From Hysterangium stoloniferum (taxonomy: Eukaryota; Basidiomycota; Agaricomycetes; Hysterangiales; Hysterangiaceae): a DNA stretch of 64,000 bases. Of the stretch, positions 32,966 through 43,969 are shown piece by piece. The position numbers and the translations under genes are program-made. The DNA is taken from contig WHVD01000043.1 of assembly GCA_015178975.1 (NCBI GenBank), positions 558,001-622,000 on the forward strand, read 5' to 3'. The notes under the pieces were generated by a model, which saw only the letters and a program-made list of their open reading frames with translations, did not search any database and was not told where the DNA came from. How positions within the stretch are numbered: the first letter of the stretch is position 1; each line of letters opens with the position of its first letter.

Positions 32966-34584
32966 CCTCCCATTCCACAATTACCTATTGGACGGCAACC
33001 AGTTGTGGAGGACAGGTTTCAAAGACATGACTTGGGACGTATGGACATACAGTGTTCAGACTGTGGAGCTTTGCACTGGATGGATGAGTGGATCTCAAAT
33101 AGCTCTAAGACACATCCAAAATTTGGCAAGTGTTGCAAGCGAGGAAAGGTGGCCCTCCCAATACTTGAGCCAGTCCCTCACACTTTAAGGTCTCTCCTGG
33201 AGGGTAATACAGACAATAGCAGAGAATTTCTCAAGAATATTTGTGCCTATAATAATGCATTTGCATTTACATCACTCGGTGTCAATTTGGATGACCTGTA
33301 TTGCAAGGTGGTGGTGGCCCATATGTCTTCAAAATCCATGGTGAATTGTATCACCAGCATGGTGCCTTGATTCCTTATGGAGAAGGTGTATCATGTAGTT
33401 ATGCTCAGCTTTACATCCATGATCCTGCATTGGCACAGGAGGATGGACTGAGGCAGGCATTGCAGCAGAGGCAGAATCACAGGGCAAATAGAAACCTAAA
33501 TAACCAAACTTTTTCTGACTTGCAGGATATGATAGAGCAATATAATCCCTTTATACAACTCTATCGCCAGGCACATGAGCGATTGAGGACACAGGCAGAG
33601 ACTCCAAGGCTACATGTCAGGCTGAGCTACAAAGCTTTTAATGATCCCAGACGGTACAATCTTCCAACCGGTGATGAACTTGCCATCATTCTCCCTGGAG
33701 ATGGTGATACAGGTCATGGTGACCCAAGGGATATTATTGTTCAGAGGAGAGGGGGCTAGTTCCATCATGTGCATGATGCACAAGCCATCTATACACCCCT
33801 TCATTATGTCATGCTCTTTCCCAGGGTTGAGCGTGGTTGGTCATGGGACATTCCCTCTGCCAATCAAAATTGGCAGCCCCAGCCTGGACAGCAGGATGAA
33901 GAAGGTGAAGATGAAGATAAAAGTCGGAAGGTGTCCCAATGTGAATATTATGCCTATCGCCTATTTCCCAGAGCATACAAAGCCATGACCCTTTTTTATG
34001 CACAAAAGCTATTCCAACAGTATATTGTCAATTCCTGGGCAGTAACAGAGTAGTGCAGATTGAGATTTCTCAGGGATAATCAACCAAGGTTACGTGCAGA
34101 ACTCTACAACCAGGTGGTCGATGCCTTTACACATGAGGATGTTAACACAGATCCCAATAGTATTGGTCAGAGGGTCATACTCCCTTCTACATTTACTGGC
34201 AGTTCAAGGGATATGAGACAAAGTTTGCAAAATTCATTTGCAATTGCATGAAAGTATGGCAATGCCAGCTGCTTCATCACCATGACAGCCAATTCCAAGT
34301 GGAAAAAGGTTACTGATGAATTGCTTCTTGGCCAGACTCCAGCTGATCGTCCTGATTTAGTCTCCAGGGTCTTTGCTGCCAAGAAGGCTAAGTTGCTCAA
34401 GATGATCACAGAGGACCACATCTTTGGTAGAACAGTAGCCCATATCCATGTCATTGAATTCCAAAAGCGTGGTCTTCCACACATGCACTGCCTCATATGG
34501 TTTGATGACCAGAATAAGCCAAGGACACCAGAAGATTGTAATGTATTCAGGGGATTCTCTTAGATAGCTCAATATATGCTATAG

Positions 34585-35331
34585 TGTCACAGAGCTTCAA
34601 CAATAAAACAAGCAAAGGTCCAGTAATTTAAATACTGATAGATTAATGAGCTGCACTATTAAGCTTAAACAACTCAAATTAATGCTTATTTTGATTATTG
34701 AAAGGTTCAAAAGAACAATATATGACTCTTTTAGCAAATAAAAGAACTATTCCTTGAGAATAGGGGCTGGAAGCTGAATATATGCGCAGTAACTTGGCAG
34801 AGACTTGATATAAGAGCTTCGGATTCTTGTATGCTTATTTGTAACTATTAATAGTTATTTAACAAGGTGTTAAATAATTTATTAACAGAGAAAATAATAT
34901 GTATTGGATTATCTGAGTGCTTGTACTTGATTAATTCAATAAACTTAGGGCTGGGCCTTGATTAATCTAGTATTGGCAGGGATTTCAGTAAGGATACTTA
35001 TTAGGTTTATTATGTAATTAATAAGCCTAAGGGTAGCTGTGAGGCTGGGGAACTTAGATGATTAGCTAAGTCCAAGAGTTGCTGACAAAGATTCAAGATG
35101 CTGCAAGTGTAGGTGCTTGCAGTGAGTGTATGTAAGGGTTCCACTATGAAGATGTAGCGTAATCCCTCAGAGAGCTCTTGCAAAAGGGAACGAAATGAGT
35201 AGGACTAGGTTCCTATTCGAAAGAGACTATCATAACCATACAAGATATCTACCTATTTATGATAATAGTAGTAGAGCCCCGGGCAACAAGTCAAAAACCC
35301 CGTGAAACAAACACAATAGTATTCTAAGACA
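34585..35331 (-). repeat. 3' LTR of the gypsy fossil (about 747 bp)
   Basis: On the minus strand it runs TGTCTTAGAATAC to GCTCTGTGACA, TGT...ACA ends, right after the purine tract. No second LTR is in the window to compare, so age cannot be judged. Confidence 0.75.
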
Positions 35332-36830
35332 CCTCCAGTCATATGGGCCCAATAGCCTGATGCCAAGTCCTCCCTAACCCAAGTCCGCTACTGTTACACC
35401 CACCCTCCCACACTGCCAGCAAGGCAATGTGCAACTCTCGGCGGACTGACTCAACTGTGTAGTTCCATAACCCCTTGCTCCAACTCATCAAGTTTGTCGC
35501 TCCAATCCTGCCCACCACTCCCAATATCCATTCCATCGACATGGTCGCGTCCTGACCCCTTCCAACCCGCATTGGGGCTTCCTGTGCCGTACAATGTTTG
35601 CTAGCCGTAGTAGCAATACTACTAGCTTGCACCATCCTTTCCTGCGGCGCAGCAATAGGTTCAATCCGCTGAAGAAGTGACCCCTCAGTAGAAGAACCGA
35701 CCCTCTGCTTCTTTCGTTTTCCATGGTGGCCACGACTACTACCCTGTTCCCTGTCACGCTGCCGTGGAGCCATCCCACATGCCTCTAATCTGTCCACCAA
35801 TGCCACCAACTAATTCTGCTCCCTCCACACGCGCGTTTCAATAATGTGTTGGCAGCAAGTCCTGCACGTCTCTATATGGAAGCCAAGTATTTTGCCCGGT
35901 ATTCCACACGACCTCAAACAAGGCATCAGCGCCTTTCCCAGTGTGAGCCACAATCTTATCCACGATCCAGTCCCTAGATGATTGGCCAAACCCCGGAATC
36001 TGTTTCAGCTGCCTGCCAGGAAATAGACGATTGTCATTCAGGATGTGGATATGCAACAAGGATGCATGAAACGATGGGTTAATCCCTTGTCTCTTTAACT
36101 CGGGGGACAGTTCCAGCTCATAAGTGGCCCCCAGCTCAAGTTCACGAATGATCTTGAATGGCCCAATATACTTGGGTACTAGCTTTCGTGTGTGATGCTT
36201 CGGCAACCGTAAGTTCTTTGTAGATAAATATACGAGATCATTGACTCTGAAATCAACAGCCCACCTGTGTCGATTGGCCTGCCTTGTCTGCTTCACCCTA
36301 GCGATGAGGATTTCATCGTGGGCAGTCATAATTGCCAATTTCATTCACTCTGCAAAATCCTGGATGCCAGGGTACGTTGTGTTCTTCTCCCAGATCATTG
36401 GACGAGGCATCCGACCATAATTCAGGAAAAAAGGAGAAAAACCTGTAGTTTCGGATGTAGCGTTATTCATTGCGAACTCGATAGCAGGCAATTTCGAAAC
36501 CCAGTCTCGCTGATTTGGTGCTACACACTGCTGCAACATTTGCATCATAGTCCGATTCGCTCGTTCGGTGGCTCCATCAGTCTGAGGGTGATACGCCGAT
36601 GACATCCACAACTCTACTCCCATCAGCCGATGCATCTCTCTCCAGAATATGCTTGTGAACAGTGAGTCTCTGTCAGTAACAATCCTCACTGGCAATCCAT
36701 GCAACTTATAAACATGTTCGAATATCACTTCCGCCATGTGAATAGTGGTATAGTTGGTCCATGCGGGAACCAGATGGACCATACACATTAAATGGTCGAT
36801 GATTACGCAAATGCTGTCGAACTCCCCAAG
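34585..36830 (-). mobile_element. Ty3/gypsy chromovirus, 3' part only (fossil)
   Basis: Minus strand. Parts seen: the end of the integrase core (36780-36345; RIVTDRDSLFTS, SSAYHPQTDGATERANR), an integrase C-terminal region with a chromodomain-like end (36344-35838; YIGPFKIIRELELGATYELE, NTWLPYRDVQDLL), a tail of unknown role (35809-35339), a polypurine-like GACTGGAGG and a 3' LTR. Gag, protease, RT and RNase H and the 5' LTR are missing. Broken. The upstream edge meets a lone R1 c3 exon near 36830. Confidence 0.88.
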
Positions 36831-37075
36831 GCATAGGCACAATTTGGTCGTACGAACTCCGATGGACTGAGCATGGCGATGGTATCGAGGCTGCGCACTA
36901 TAGTACACCCAGATTGTGACTCGGAAGATTCAGCTATCAGCGCCGGAGTAACCACCATTATTATCTCAGCAGAATGAAAGAGAGGGTAATTTGGACTCGC
37001 TTCCATCATAATCAGGCCTGTACGACAGTTTCATAGGTGGATGTAAGATGGTGCTATAAGGTAAAATAATGTGAA
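36831..37075 (-). pseudogene. Lone R1 exon c3-like fragment
   Basis: Minus strand: MMEASPNYPLFHSAEIIMVV, ALIAESSE and RSLDTIAMLSPSEFVR, with the same shortened end as 7.2 kb. It faces module A. Confidence 0.6.
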
Positions 37076-37565
37076 CATACCTTACGATGGACTTAATGAG
37101 CGAAGACACCACATTCAGCTGGTAGATGTGTTGCAATTAAGGGCCTATGTGTGTTCAATACTTGGGGGGGTATCTATGATTCCCTCAGCAAAGAATCAAT
37201 TCCATTCGGCCATCCAGGTAATAATACAGCTTGCTGTATGTATGTATGACGTGATACGCGGTTATATGTACAATTTGTCAATACAAATTCTGATGGACAC
37301 GCAAAAATCGAAATATTTCTAAGCCAGATTTTTATGTACCTCAATAAAATCTACAACGAGAACTTTGGTCTTACGTCACTCTTTGTCTTGCTCAGACGTT
37401 GCACAAAATTCAAGCCGATTGATATGGCAAGGGTGAAGGAAGAAATCACGTTGCTTACCATTAACCGGAGACTATCACTTGCGCTGGGTTTCTCCTCATT
37501 GAAAGGTTGATAAAAATAAACAGGCAGCACGCAGTCCTTCCAGAAAAGGTTCCAGGTTGACGCTA
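37076..37565 (+). pseudogene. R1 module A, copy 4
   Basis: The conserved phase reads IYNENFGLTSLFVLLRRCTK, FKPIDMARVKEE and TRRLSLALGFSSLK-type text. Located about 0.4 kb before the intact R1 gene and in the same direction. It may be a separate upstream gene or an upstream exon. Confidence 0.5.
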
Positions 37566-37904
37566 TGCCAACTTGAAAGCCGCAACAGGTGAGCATAGCT
37601 CTGGACTGCATTTGTATTATTTCTGGCAATGTCACTTCTCGAATATCAGAAAAGCTGTTTTGCTTTCAACTCTGACGCTCAATAACGCCCTAAATACTAT
37701 ATTATGAGGTGAGAATTGTCAAAACTATTATTAGATGCTGTGTGAGCCTTCAGCGGAAGGCGTAAGAAAGTAGCAAGGTAACCAAGTCCACTGGTCCCTA
37801 GATAGTTCAAAGAAGGTGAGGGGATTTCGCTTCCGAAGGCAGGGATGACATGCTGTGAATGCTGTGTAAGCAAAGCCACAAGTCAATAGAACACTCGGAC
37901 TGGC
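37566..37904 (+). repeat. R1 upstream spacer
   Basis: Conserved spacer as at 8.2-8.5 kb. No gene. Confidence 0.45.
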
Positions 37905-37958
37905 TGCCCCATAAAAACCCGGCACCCCGTCTAGTGTAAGTACGACTGCTACGCACAA
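37905..37958 (+). promoter_or_regulatory. Probable core promoter of intact R1 gene
   Basis: 'cataaaaacc' at 37910-37919, about 40 bp before the ATG, followed by the conserved leader 'agtacgactgctacgcacaa'. Confidence 0.5.
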
Positions 37959-39804
37959 ATGTCTGCTTTCAACGAGACAGATCTGGGGAATCACGATGAG
38001 GCAACGGTTCAGACCCACCTTGAAGGCGTTGAGGAGCTACCCCCCTTGGTGTCCCCAGGTGTATTGAGTTCAGAGCAACGGGACCAGATCATTAAGACGG
38101 GGATGAGAGAGATATTCAGGGAGAAGCTCCGAGAACGCTGGGTTTGTAACGAACCCGGCCATGATTTATGTTATCGGACCCCTGATGACGAGCAGCACAT
38201 ACAACTATCTGCAAGCCATATAGAGGTCTGGGTTGGCGAGTTGGTGAGTAAAGTAAAATGCTATTTCTAGGTGATCTGTGTCATATGCAGCATATTTCAG
38301 TCTCAAGGAGAAGCGACCTGCCATGACCCACCCACTGTTGTTCAGATATCCACCGATACGACATGCAACCTCAGCCCGTATCATAGTCATGGCGAAGACT
38401 GGGGAATGATCTCACGGAGTCTTGTGACATCTTCAAGTATTGAAATTGGCCCCGGGTATTACTGTGGAGTCGGTTTGGATAGGGTCGGGATGAAAATCCT
38501 CCACAGTGCAAAGAAAGCTTCACTGATGGCAAAGCTGACAATATACGGGCAAATAATGAGTCAATTGTCGCAACGCAACGGTGCCTTTAGCAAGATTCTA
38601 CACAAGCGTCTCACCCTGCCAATATTGGGAAGATTACTTCAAGAGAGTGTTGATTTAATGAAGTAGGGATACCTCAGCGTCAATTATTGGATACTTGAAA
38701 TACTTATGTCTGAGTCGTAGACCTACATACCCGCCTCAAATTCGGAGCAAAGCGAGCAGGATTTTGGATGATTCCTATGTGTCTTCACTTCGCATGAAAG
38801 GCCATATTTCCCAACTTATGCTATGTTTGGCTTCGGCCTTCCATTCCTGCCCCGGTGTCTATTGGCCAGCTAGACACGCGTCAACTGCTATGACGTCATC
38901 ACTTTACAACGTTTTAGTCAAGTCACCGCTGCACACCAACTGTGATGTTGCATCAACATTTATCATACAAATCGCCGGTTATCATGATCTCTCAAGCATG
39001 TTCGGCCTTTCGCATATCGTGGAAGCGATCTGCCGCGTTCGTCAACTATCTGTAGAGGAGCTCACGGCGATCAGAGGTTACATTGAATTCTGGTTACAAG
39101 CGTGCGTCGCGACCTCACATCATTTCATCCTTCCCACCAAAAGCATAACAGACCAAGTCACCGGCGACTAATTTTCCCATCTGAACATCCTATACGGCTT
39201 CTCGTGTGCTGCATCCACCAAGATGCATGCTTTCGAGATTTTGCTGCAGCGGCATTGAGGGTTATATTGGACGACATAAACGTGCATATAGCGTCATTGA
39301 CACTTCATTTTGATTTGGAGACATCAGATTTACTGTATTGGAGTATTTACTCCTTGGAAACCTTCTTCGACGACAGTATGCTTCTCACTGATCACATCAA
39401 CGAGCTTAATGTCGTTTATTCGTTCATTGGGCCCATCGTCCGGTACGTTCACCATATTTTACCTACCTGCACCGTCTTACATCCGCCTATGAACCTTTCC
39501 TACCAGTCTGATTCTGACGCACCCGATTCCATATGGGGATCTCCTGTGGTCTGGTGAAAACATACTCGAGTTGACCCTGAAGCTGATGGCTGCATCTTCC
39601 GAACCCGAATCCGCATGTACCACAGTACGCAGCCTCGATACCATCTCCATGCTCGTTTCTCTCCTTCCACATTGTGACGTAATGCGCGGCTCGACCAATG
39701 ACCAATCCACCCGTTACTTGCTTGAACGTTTAGATTTCACCGCGCGTTCTTTCCTTTCTGTGGTCGCCACACCTGCCATTCGTGTATCGGTGGGATCTAA
39801 TTAG
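37959..39804 (+). CDS. R1 gene, intact five-exon copy (525 aa), unknown function
   Basis: Exons: b1 37959-38243, b2 38301-38662, c1 38760-39101, c2 39152-39442, c3 39507-39804, 1578 nt (526 codons with the stop) and no internal stop. Introns are 57, 97, 50 and 64 bp, GT-AG, phases 0, 2, 2, 2, as in the copy at 13794-11920. Intron 1 carries an in-frame TAG in this copy, so splicing is needed. b1: MSAFNETDLGNHDEATV and CNEPGHDLC. b2: HDPPTVVQIS and GPGYYCGVGLDRVGMKILHS. c1: TAMTSSLYNVLVKSPLHTN and VRQLSVEELTAIRGY. c2: LLVCCIHQDACFRDFAAAAL. c3: SACTTVRSLDTISMLVSLL, ending RVSVGSN. No known domain, signal peptide or membrane segment recognised. Confidence 0.78.
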
Positions 39805-40500
39805 ACCCCATATCAGTGTTGGAGGAACATGGTTGCCTTGACAAAGGTCCAATTGGACACCCTTCCCAATCATTTCTCTTCAATACTGCCGATACATCTC
39901 AACCAAACCAGGAGGAGCACAATCCCGTCGCCCTTTAATTAATTCACTTTGCAACCAGATTTGAAAAAATGTATTAAGATATAGTTTGAGCCAATGTAAG
40001 AGCGCATATAGTCACTTTATACCATCGCCACGAACTCTGCAGCTTGTATACATGCGTTGAATACATTTTGAGGCACTAGCCTCGGCCAGACTAACATCCC
40101 AATCATTAATGACACTCGTTTTAAATAAAATATCAATGGAGGTAGGAAAAATGGCTCCCCTGTCGCCATTTCGATGTGTGTCTCCTTCAGGCTGATCATA
40201 CCTTCAGCCAGTGTACAATCAACAAGATCCACAATATTAAAACCGAGAGCCTTCACACCAACCGAGTCAATCTGTTGCGCGACTTCCTTAAACTAATACT
40301 CTTTCATTGAAAACTTGACAATACAGTTGCCATAGGTCCATCAAATATAAGAGCGAATACAGTCACTTTTAATCACTGCTGCGAGCTCTGCATGTTGCAC
40401 GCATTGATCCCATCCATGCATTGAATACAGTTGGGGGCACCACCTGTGGGTAGACTGACACACATGGATAAATGACAATCATTTCAAACAGAACGCGGAT
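39805..40500 (+). repeat. R1 module D downstream of the intact gene
   Basis: Starts after c3 with 'tgttggaggaacatgg'. It has two blocks of the form 'gtaagagcgcatatagtcacttt...ctgcag' followed by 'gcrttgaatacatttt', which look like short introns each followed by an LNTF..GTSLGQTNI-type exon. Phase between blocks is unsettled, so no CDS is called. Confidence 0.5.
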
Positions 40501-41315
40501 TCGAGAGTTCTCTACGGCCTCTTTGGTATCGTGGAAGCAATCTGCCATGTGCGTCAACCATCTGTAGAGGATCTCACGCCGATCAGAGGTTACGTTGAAT
40601 TCTGGTTACAAGCGTGCGACACCATTTCATCCTTCCCACGAAAACCATAACAGACAAAATCACCCCCAACAACTTTACTCGTATGGATATACTACACAAC
40701 TTCTCGTGTCTTGCATCCAAGATGCATGGTTTCGAGATATTGCTGTAGCAGTATCGAGGGTTATATTGAAGGACATAAACATCCATATAGCGTCATTGAC
40801 ACTTCATATTGATTGCGGGACATCCACATTCACTGTATCGGAGCATTCACTCCTTGCAAACCTTCTTCAACGACAGCACGCTTCTCACCGCTCACATCAA
40901 CCAGCTGAATGTGGTTTCTTCGTTCATTGGGCCCATAGTACGGTACGGTACGTTCATAATATTTTACCTTATAGTACCGTCTTACATGCGCCTATGAAAC
41001 TCTCCAACCAGTCTGATTCTGATGGAAGCGAGTCCACATTAACCGCTCTTGCATTCTACCGAGATAGTCATGGCGGTTACTCTGAAGCTGATAGCTGGAT
41101 CTTCCGAGCCCGAATCTACGTGTACCATAGTGCCCAGCCTCAATACCATGGCCACGCTCGTTTCTTTTCTTCCACAGTGTGACAAAATGCGTGGCTCGAG
41201 CAATGTCCAATCCATCAATTACTGGCTTAAGCTTTAGGTTTCACCGCGCGTTCCTTCCTTTGCGTGATCACTACACCTTCCACTCATGTGTCAGTAGGGT
41301 ATAGTTAGACCCCCC
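40501..41315 (+). pseudogene. R1 gene relic (c1 part, c2, c3)
   Basis: The sequence enters c1 at 'ctctttggtatcgtggaagc' and lacks about 35 bp around intron 3. c2 reads VSRVILKDINIHIASLTLH and c3 follows intron 4, then VRSLN-like text. It lies tandem to the intact gene in the same direction and is disrupted. Confidence 0.65.
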
Positions 41316-42200
41316 ATATCAGTGTTGGAAGAACATGGTTACCTTGACAAAGGTCTTGCATCATCAATTGGACAAACTTCCCAATCATTTCTCTTCGATA
41401 ATGCCGACACATATCGACCAAATTACGAGGAACCCAATAGCGTCGCCGGTTATTCAACTCACTTTGCAGCCAGGGTTGCAGATGTTATAAAGCTATATGA
41501 TTTGGCCTATGTAAGAACACACAGTTATTTTGTATTATCGCCGCCAGCTCTGCAGTTGTCCCCACAAATGTATTGAACACATTTGGCTGTGCCTAGAGTA
41601 ACATCCGAATCATGAACGATACTTGTTTTAAGTTAAGATATCACTGAATGTCTGAAAACGGCTCTCCCCCGTCGCCATTCGATGCATTGAATACACTTGG
41701 GGGCACCACCCGTGGCTAGACTGACATGCTACTTATAAATGACAATCATTGCAAATAGAACGCGGACTTAAGAGTCGTTTGGACCTACATAAGTCGACTC
41801 AATTTGAAAGCAACCATGGTCACTTGTAATGAGCAGTGCGAGGTTTTCTAGACTGGTGTTGAATATATTCCGAGGACTACTCGCTGAAATCACATCGCAT
41901 ATACTAGCGGGAACAAGGTCAATCGAATACCACTAGGACGTATCAAAGAAGGCGGTCCCCCCGTTATTCTCGTGTCATTTCTTTGGGAGAACTGGAAGCC
42001 GGGCCAAAACAGTGAACAATAATTTACTCACTATCCCGACATTTCCTTTACTCCTTGCATTTATGCCGACTGGGGTTCATTCCACCAATTGACATGTTTG
42101 ACTGATTTTATTTTGAGGAGTAGCGAAACTTGGTCCAATTTAATATTAAAGAGGGCATCGACCAGAACGGTGGGCCTCTTGCACGATAGTTGCCGTCACA
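41316..42200 (+). repeat. R1 modules D and H
   Basis: An 84-aa frame at 41322-41576 (LEEHGYLDKGLASSIGQTSQ, YSTHFAARVADVIKLYDLA) is one candidate D exon; the same DNA in other copies is also open in a second phase. H spacer follows to about 42200. Confidence 0.4.
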
Positions 42201-42550
42201 TGTTCCTTCCTATGGGTAGTCGCCACACCTTTCACTGGTGTGTTGGTAGTGCCGAGAATTCGAATTGCGTCTCCTTTTTCCGGAATATAACCCCTAGAAG
42301 ATAACTATGAGGCTTCCGGACCGTTTTATCGAACACAATGTTGGTGAGTTGGTCGCTGTAATGGTGTTAGCCAAGGCGACACCGCGAGATGTCAATTTCA
42401 ACATGGGCAAGGGCTCATAGTGCTTCACAATTCTTAATCTACCTTGCCATTGTCAAATCAAATGGCCACAGCAATTGATGAAAAGTGTGAGCTCGGTGCG
42501 AACAGTTCACTCAGCAGGATAGACAATAATATGGCTAGTTGTACTTAATT
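42201..42550 (+). pseudogene. R1 module E relic
   Basis: Plus strand: 'atgaggcttccggaccgtttt' gives MRLPDRF, then interruptions before PRDVNFNMGKG-type text. Confidence 0.45.
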
Positions 42551-42554
42551 ATGA

Positions 42555-42930
42555 CTGATTATGAAATTCCACTATCAGCGCCAGAGTAACCACCATTATT
42601 AGGTCGGCAGAATGCAAGAGAGGGTAATTTGGACTCCCTTCCATCAGAATCAGACTTGTACGACAGTTTCATAGGTGGATGTAAGGCGGTGCTATAAGGT
42701 AAAATAATGTGAACGTACCTTACGATGAACCCAATGAGCGAACCACATTGAGCTGGTAAATGTGTTGCAATTAAGGGGCTACATGTGCTCAATCCTCGGG
42801 GGCCTATATATGATGCCCTGAGCAAAGAATCAATTCCATTCGGCCATCCAGGTAATAATACAGCTTTCTGTATGTAAATATGACGTGATACGCGATTATA
42901 TGTACAATTTGTCAATCAAAATTCTGATGG
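42555..42930 (-). pseudogene. Lone c3-like fragment facing a module A start
   Basis: A truncated c3 piece (SDGRESKLPSLAFCRPNNGG) with intron 4 (42721-42660), then the inverted module A start (LSKESIPFGHPG on plus). It breaks off near 42930, where divergent R1 sequence begins. Confidence 0.5.
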
Positions 42931-43215
42931 CCATGCCATTCTGGCGACAATGGCTTTCGTCAGCAGGATGAGGTCTGATGGACTGTTATAACAAGAATGC
43001 AAGTAGCCTCTGATCGCAGTGACTTCTTCTACACACTCCTGACGCACGTGGTAGATGGTTTCCATGAAATACGCAAGCCCGCCAATGAGTAAAGTATCTT
43101 GACGATCAAATGTTGATACATTTTGGGCGATTTGTATGATAAATGTCGATGCAACATCATCAAAGTCGGTGTTTAGTGGTGGTTTGGCGGCACTATTATT
43201 AAATAATGAGCTCAT
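42916..43215 (-). pseudogene. Divergent R1 exon c1
   Basis: A 99-aa minus frame: MSSLFNNSAAKPPLNTDFDD, VASTFIIQIAQNV, YHVRQECVEEVTAIRGYLHS. Clear but distant match to c1, beginning with ATG where two other copies have ATGACG (38.89 and 62.27 kb). It supports c1 as a real exon under old constraint. Confidence 0.55.
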
Positions 43216-43669
43216 TGCAATTTATTGACACCGGGGCACCATATGAAGGTAAAACCCAAAGATGTCCGGAGCTTGGTAGTGGGATCTCTCCGCTGTATAT
43301 AGAGTGAGCACCACCAGAACAGGGATAAAATAATCGACGCTCCCTCCCGCATTTCGTGGGCCTACGAAGACGTGAGTATTTCGAGTGTATCCAATGATTG
43401 ACGCTGAGCTATCCCTACCTCATTCAATCAATGATCTGTTGAATTAGTCTGCCAAGTCTTGCCAGAGTGTAATTCTGGGTCAGGAACCCGTCAAGCCAAG
43501 ATGCTGTGAGACCATTCCCCAGTCCGCGGTATGACTGAGACCCGGGGTGAGGCAGGATGTCGTTCGTGGATTCCCTGACTTCCCAATCATAGTCAGGGGT
43601 CACGGTAATTTGTCTCTCCTTGGAAGTGAAACATCCAGTTTGTCAAAAGTCGTGCAGTGAGAATTAAAC
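43216..43669 (-). pseudogene. Divergent R1 b2 remnant
   Basis: Recognisable only in parts: the 'ctacctcattcaatcaatg' donor region and the LIQQIIDLMR-like end. Large parts are lost. Confidence 0.4.
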
Positions 43670-43969
43670 TCAAGCCGGCTGTTGCTTGAATAATGGCCAT
43701 TTGTATTCAATTCTATCGTAATCCCACCACACGATTTCTAGTTTAAACAATGTTATATCACCCCAATGAGGACTGTATTCCTCGTGTGCCTTTGCCATAT
43801 CAAGGGGCTTGCATCTTCCGAAAGTTCTGAGAAAAGCAAGAAAGATGACTGTAGTTGACCCCTCCGCTGCAATGTCCAAGAGGAGTTCAGGGTAATTTTT
43901 CACGAGGTGGCTGATCGTCGAATGTGAATATATTTTGTTCTCTGTCTTGCTCAGTGAACTGTTCACCAC
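43670..43969 (-). pseudogene. Divergent module A
   Basis: A 99-aa minus frame ending in KWPLFKQQPA. IFLAFLRTFGRCKPLDMAKA aligns with LFVLLRRCTKFKPIDMARV of the main A modules, and NYPELLLDIAAEGS extends the conserved frame upstream. It is a useful distant member for finding what A encodes. Confidence 0.5.

Larger units (their letters stand above)
31880..34563 (+). pseudogene. Helitron Rep (helitron-like N and HUH nuclease part)
   Basis: The first 496-codon frame has a Gly/Ser/Ala repeat, a long Pro/Gln region and CSDCGALHWMDE with CCKRGKVALP (residues about 391-432), typical of Helitron helicase-like N domains. A frameshift near 33305 moves to GGGPYVFKIHGELYHQHGAL, then DPRRYNLPTGDELAIILPGD, IYTPLHYVMLFP and YRLFPRAYKAM. 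Stops TAG 33757-33759, TAG 34051-34053 and TGA 34249-34251 interrupt this frame. The HUH motif RGLPHMHCLIW is at about 34465-34500. The catalytic Tyr region and helicase are absent. The protein would nick and join DNA ends during rolling-circle transposition. Confidence 0.85.
31244..34584 (+). mobile_element. Helitron, 3'-truncated
   Basis: It begins at the R1 break near 31243 (TCTCCACTGC; ends not proven) and carries a Rep N-terminal and HUH region. The helicase and the 3' hairpin end are missing: the coding match stops near 34560 and a gypsy LTR starts at 34585. The 31244-31790 leader has no supported gene. Confidence 0.7.

Noticed and set aside
35339-35809. A separate host gene on the minus strand
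   Set aside because: It directly follows the gypsy pol end and ends at the LTR, so it is treated as the tail of that fossil.
37731-38018. Antisense frames across R1 promoters (also 8364-8651 and 25844-26131)
   Set aside because: They recur only because the promoter DNA is repeated. They overlap the b1 start and show no independent motif.
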